A DNA stretch of 9,330 bases from CAWHOW01 sp050013795 (GTDB lineage: Bacteria; Bacteroidota; Bacteroidia; Bacteroidales; CG2-30-32-10). The notes beneath the pieces were generated by a model. The model was not told the DNA's origin and searched no databases. It saw only the letters and a program-made list of their open reading frames with translations. Shown piece after piece: positions 6,631 to 9,330 of the stretch; position 1 is the stretch's first letter, and each line of letters begins with the position of its first letter. The stretch is taken from the NCBI GenBank assembly GCA_050013795.1, contig JBEKEO010000114.1:1-9330 (forward strand). Direction: 5' to 3'. The position numbers and the translations under genes were made by a program.

Positions 6631-8319
6631 ATGTACGACATTATTGAACTGAACAACAAGCTCGCATCCGAGCTTAAAGACATTGCTAAAGAGTTAAATA
6701 TTCCAAAGTACGAAACATTAAAAAAACAGGAACTGATATACAAAATTCTTGATCAGCAGGCTTTGAATCCTGCTCCCGAAGACCTTCAGGCTGAAAAGAA
6801 AGAACGTCACCGCATTTTCCGTACAAAAAAGAAACCGGGAGAAGAAAATAATCCGAAATCTGAACATAAAGATCATATTGTAAATGAAAAGCCAGCTTCT
6901 GTCATTGCAGAAAATAAAGAATTCGTTATTGATCATACTGCAGTTCAGCTGAATGAAGAAAACCTCAATCCTGTTATTGTTGATGATGCTATTGAAGCTC
7001 TGCCACTGAATGAAACATTTACTGAAACACCACCAGAAACTTCTATAGTTCCTGAGTTTAAAGAAACAGTTATTTCAGAAAACGCTGAACCAGAAAACGA
7101 ATTAAAGGAAGCTCTGAAGCCTGATGAACAGGAAAAGAAAGAAAATAATCAGCGCAACAACAGGTTTCATGAACGCAGGGTGCAAGAAAGTACCACGGAT
7201 TTTGATGGCATCGTTGTTAGCGAAGGTGTTCTTGAAATAATGCCTGACGGCTATGGGTTCCTTCGTTCCTCGGATTATAACTATCTCAATTCCCCTGATG
7301 ATATATATGTTTCTCAGTCACAGATTAAATTATTTGGACTTAAGACAGGTGATACAGTTCGTGGAAGCATACGTCCTCCAAAAGAAGGCGAAAAATATTT
7401 TCCTCTTATAAAAGTAGAATTGATCAATGGACGTGATCCTGCTGAAGTACGCGACAGAGTTCCTTTTGATTTTCTTACACCATTATTTCCTATTGAAAAG
7501 TTCAATCTGACAGGTAACCCTGATGGAACAATTTCAGGAAGAGTTATTGATTTATTCACTCCGATAGGTAAAGGTCAGCGTGCATTGATTGTTGCACAGC
7601 CAAAGACAGGTAAGACAGTTATCCTGAAAGAGATTGCCAATGCTATTGCATATAATCATCCTGAAGCATATATGATCATTCTTTTGGTTGATGAACGTCC
7701 TGAAGAAGTTACCGATATGGCACGCAGTGTTCGCGCTGAAGTTATTTCTTCCACTTTCGACGAGCCGGCAGAAAGGCATGTAAAGATTGCTAATATTGTT
7801 CTTGAAAAAGCAAAACGATTAGTAGAATGCGGACATGATGTAGTTATTCTTTTAGATTCTATTACACGTTTAGCCCGCGCATATAATACCGTTGCTCCCG
7901 GATCGGGAAAAGTATTAACGGGTGGAGTTGATTCCAATGCGCTGCATAAACCAAAACGTTTCTTCGGTGCAGCAAGAAAAATTGAACATGGAGGCTCGCT
8001 TACCATTGTTGCGACAGCACTTATTGATACAGGTTCCAAGATGGATGAAGTTATCTTCGAGGAATTTAAAGGAACAGGTAACATGGAATTACAACTCGAC
8101 AGGAAACTCTCCAATAAACGTATTTTCCCGGCTATCGACCTTGTTGCTTCCAGTACAAGACGCGATGACTTGCTTCTTGATAAGGAAACATTGCAGCGTG
8201 TATGGATACTTAGGAATCATCTTGCCGATATGACACCTCTTGAAGCTATGGAATTCCTGAAGGATAAGATGAAATTCACCCAAAGTAATGAAGAATTCCT
8301 TATATCAATGAATTCATAA
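6631..8319 (+). CDS. rho: Transcription termination factor Rho with acidic insertion
   Basis: Rho is a hexameric RNA-dependent ATPase that loads on C-rich nascent RNA and removes stalled RNA polymerase. The order is: a Rho_N/SAP-like helical domain (1-45), an insertion of about 135 residues (50-185), the cold-shock RNA-binding domain containing LEIMPDGYGFLRS (201-213), then the RecA-type ATPase. ATPase motifs are Walker A AQPKTGKT (322-329), LLVDERPEEVTDM (351-363) with the catalytic Glu, Walker B VVILLDS (404-410), the Q-loop/R-loop region TGGVDSNALHKPKRFFGAAR (430-449), and ELQLDRKLSNKRIFPAID (486-503). The E. coli protein has 419 residues; the 562 here are explained by the insertion, which has about 25 Glu, many Lys/Asn/Pro and almost no Gly, so it is probably disordered. 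Its own intrinsic terminator follows the gene. Confidence 0.97.
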   Translation: MYDIIELNNKLASELKDIAKELNIPKYETLKKQELIYKILDQQALNPAPEDLQAEKKERHRIFRTKKKPGEENNPKSEHKDHIVNEKPASVIAENKEFVIDHTAVQLNEENLNPVIVDDAIEALPLNETFTETPPETSIVPEFKETVISENAEPENELKEALKPDEQEKKENNQRNNRFHERRVQESTTDFDGIVVSEGVLEIMPDGYGFLRSSDYNYLNSPDDIYVSQSQIKLFGLKTGDTVRGSIRPPKEGEKYFPLIKVELINGRDPAEVRDRVPFDFLTPLFPIEKFNLTGNPDGTISGRVIDLFTPIGKGQRALIVAQPKTGKTVILKEIANAIAYNHPEAYMIILLVDERPEEVTDMARSVRAEVISSTFDEPAERHVKIANIVLEKAKRLVECGHDVVILLDSITRLARAYNTVAPGSGKVLTGGVDSNALHKPKRFFGAARKIEHGGSLTIVATALIDTGSKMDEVIFEEFKGTGNMELQLDRKLSNKRIFPAIDLVASSTRRDDLLLDKETLQRVWILRNHLADMTPLEAMEFLKDKMKFTQSNEEFLISMNS

Positions 8320-8339
8320 TAATTAATAAAAGGATATTT

Positions 8340-8371
8340 AAACGCTGCCGATTTCTTTCGGCGGCGTTTTT
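8340..8371 (+). terminator. Intrinsic (Rho-independent) terminator of rho
   Basis: The arms 8340-8351 and 8358-8369 pair as a 12-base stem (AACGCTGCCGA against TCGGCGGCGTT plus an outer A-T, with one G-T wobble) around a 6-base loop. A T run through 8371 follows. The stem is strikingly GC-rich for this sequence. It begins 20 bases after the rho stop codon and is the only classical terminator seen in the window. Confidence 0.88.
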
Positions 8372-8373
8372 AA

Positions 8374-8401
8374 TTTATATGTATTTTTGCTAACATATAA
8401 A
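8374..8401 (+). promoter_or_regulatory. Candidate operator: 9-bp inverted repeat over the -7 element
   Basis: TTTATATGT (8374-8382) and ACATATAAA (8393-8401) are perfect inverted repeats with a 10-base spacer. The dyad axis falls inside the -7 box of the Dph6-like gene. The arm centres are 19 bases apart, close to two helical turns, as expected for a dimeric helix-turn-helix regulator. Binding there would block the promoter. The symmetry is seen directly; the regulator is unknown. Confidence 0.4.
8382..8389 (+). promoter_or_regulatory. -7 promoter element of the Dph6-like gene
   Basis: TATTTTTG matches TAnnTTTG exactly. Transcription would start near 8395, leaving a leader of about 70 bases. 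The -33 region falls within the 3' arm of the rho terminator, where only a degenerate TTTC (8356-8359) is present. Terminator and promoter are therefore packed against each other. Confidence 0.5.
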
Positions 8402-8402
8402 A

Positions 8403-8426
8403 TAGATAACCAGAGACCCTTATCTA
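8403..8426 (+). promoter_or_regulatory. Hairpin in the leader of the Dph6-like mRNA
   Basis: TAGATAA (8403-8409) and TTATCTA (8420-8426) form a perfect 7-base inverted repeat around the 10-base loop CCAGAGACCC. It lies just downstream of the predicted transcription start and about 40 bases before the ATG. The stem is AT-rich and weak, and no riboswitch class is recognised. It could be an RNA element, a second protein-binding dyad, or chance. Confidence 0.25.
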
Positions 8427-8466
8427 GACCAGTAATTGCCACTTAAAAATTTCGAATAAAGGTTAA

Positions 8467-9189
8467 ATGAACAAACCTAAAGCCATATTTTGCTGGAGCG
8501 GAGGAAAAGATTCAGCATATTGCCTGCATAAAGTTCTGACAGAAGAACAATTTGATGTAAAATATCTGCTTACCACTATCAACGATAAATTCAAAAGGGT
8601 TTCAATGCATGGTATAAGGGAAGAATTATTGGATAACCAAGCTGAAGCTATCGACATTCCACTTCTGAAAGTCAGAGTTAATGAAGACACGAACGAGGAA
8701 TATGAAACACAAATGGAAACGGTTTTAATGGAGGTAAAATCGGAAGGGATTGATAATGTAATTTTTGGCGATATCTTTCTGGAAGATTTAAGAGTTTATC
8801 GTGAAAATAACCTGTCAGAGGTTGGGATGAAAGGGATTTTCCCTTTATGGAAAATGGATACAACATTTATTATAAATGATTTTATCAGGCAACAATTTAA
8901 AACTGTTATTTGTTGCACTAATGACGGTTATCTTGGAGAAGAGTGGGCAGGCAGGGAAATTGATAATTCATTTATTGAACAATTACCAGCTAATGTTGAC
9001 CCTTGCGGCGAGAACGGAGAGTTTCACACATTTTGTTACGATGGACCTATATTTAAGAAAAATATAAACTATACATTAGGTGAAAAGGTTTATAAAGCGC
9101 TTGAATTGAAGACAAGCAATGATGATGAACATCACGTAACCAATGCTACAAAAGGATTTTGGTTTTGCGAAATATTGCCAACAGATTGA
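8467..9189 (+). CDS. DUF71/COG2102 PP-loop ATPase (Dph6-like, 'diphthine-ammonia ligase' family)
   Basis: This is a 240-residue ATP pyrophosphatase of the family that includes eukaryotic and archaeal Dph6, which amidates diphthine on elongation factor 2. Visible motifs are the PP-loop FCWSGGKDSAYCLHK (8-22), MHGIREEL (47-54), VIFGDIFLEDLR (98-109), GIFPLWKMDT (123-132) and NVDPCGENGEFHTFCYDGP (176-194), the signature of the family's C-terminal half. Bacteria lack diphthamide, so a different amidation or nucleotide-hydrolysing reaction is expected. Comparative genomics has suggested B12 salvage for some bacterial members, but nothing in this window supports that. AAAGG (8458-8462) sits 4 bases before the ATG and may act as a weak ribosome binding site. 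The gene has its own promoter after the rho terminator. Confidence 0.85.
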   Translation: MNKPKAIFCWSGGKDSAYCLHKVLTEEQFDVKYLLTTINDKFKRVSMHGIREELLDNQAEAIDIPLLKVRVNEDTNEEYETQMETVLMEVKSEGIDNVIFGDIFLEDLRVYRENNLSEVGMKGIFPLWKMDTTFIINDFIRQQFKTVICCTNDGYLGEEWAGREIDNSFIEQLPANVDPCGENGEFHTFCYDGPIFKKNINYTLGEKVYKALELKTSNDDEHHVTNATKGFWFCEILPTD

Positions 9190-9223
9190 ATAAAATTCAA
9201 AAGTTAATAAGTAGAGTAAATCT

Positions 9224-9231
9224 TATATTTA
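9224..9231 (+). promoter_or_regulatory. Possible -7 element for the acetyltransferase gene
   Basis: TATATTTA fits TAnnTTTG except for the last base and sits about 30 bases before the start codon, a distance similar to the other promoters here. No good -33 element is seen. Read-through from the Dph6-like gene is an equally good explanation for expression. Confidence 0.25.
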
Positions 9232-9261
9232 CAGGCAACTTTAAAATAATTCCTTTATAAT

Positions 9262-9330
9262 ATGATGTTAGATAAAAATAAAATTTCCCTGCGAAAAGCC
9301 AACAAGAGCGATATAGAAACATTGATTGAG
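9262..9330 (+). CDS. GNAT family N-acetyltransferase, N-terminal fragment (runs off window)
   Basis: The first 23 codons of an open frame begin at two adjacent ATGs (9262 and 9265) and reach the window end without a stop. The segment ISLRKANKSDIETLIE matches the beta1-loop-alpha1 start of GCN5-related N-acetyltransferases, which typically begin with an 'I-x-LRKA-x-x-xD' pattern. The acetyl-CoA-binding motif A would lie downstream and is not visible, so substrate and subfamily cannot be named. It follows the Dph6-like gene in the same direction after 72 AT-rich bases with no terminator, and may be cotranscribed with it. Confidence 0.6.
   Translation, partial: MMLDKNKISLRKANKSDIETLIE

Noticed and set aside
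7656..8114. A 152-codon open frame on the minus strand opposite rho
   Set aside because: It is antisense to the most conserved ATPase region of rho and has no recognisable domain; the frame is open by codon bias.

Overview
The window is a stretch of low-GC chromosome from a member of the Bacteroidota. Four lines of evidence support that placement: a DUF4293 membrane protein (a family I know only from this phylum), a Rho factor with a long acidic insertion, start codons without clear Shine-Dalgarno sequences, and several promoter -7 elements matching the Bacteroidota consensus TAnnTTTG. The order cannot be fixed from this sequence. I see no tRNA, rRNA, CRISPR array, insertion sequence or prophage. 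The window is mostly ordinary housekeeping chromosome.

Left part (1-3374): the 3' end of a YigZ/IMPACT-family gene, a 110-base gap with a promoter, then a tight operon of a GT9 heptosyltransferase, a TsaC/Sua5-type threonylcarbamoyl-AMP synthase (8-base overlap) and an HD-domain CCA tRNA nucleotidyltransferase (11-base gap, TTG start). Middle part (3375-5878): a second promoter drives a pRiA4b ORF-3/TnpR-like protein with an acidic tail, miaA (overlapping it by 14 bases) and a membrane-anchored alpha/beta hydrolase. Three of these genes mature tRNA (t6A37, i6A37, CCA end), and the YigZ-like protein is also linked to translation.

Right part (5879-9330): a four-helix DUF4293 protein on the minus strand, converging on the hydrolase and divergent from rho. 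Rho is followed by a clear intrinsic terminator. Next come a DUF71/Dph6-like PP-loop ATPase and the first 23 codons of a GNAT acetyltransferase that runs off the window.

The least expected signals are regulatory. A perfect 9+9 base inverted repeat is centred on the -7 element of the Dph6-like gene. The heptosyltransferase promoter lies almost on the start codon. The rho leader contains a G-free, pyrimidine-rich tract that could serve as an autoregulatory Rho-loading site.
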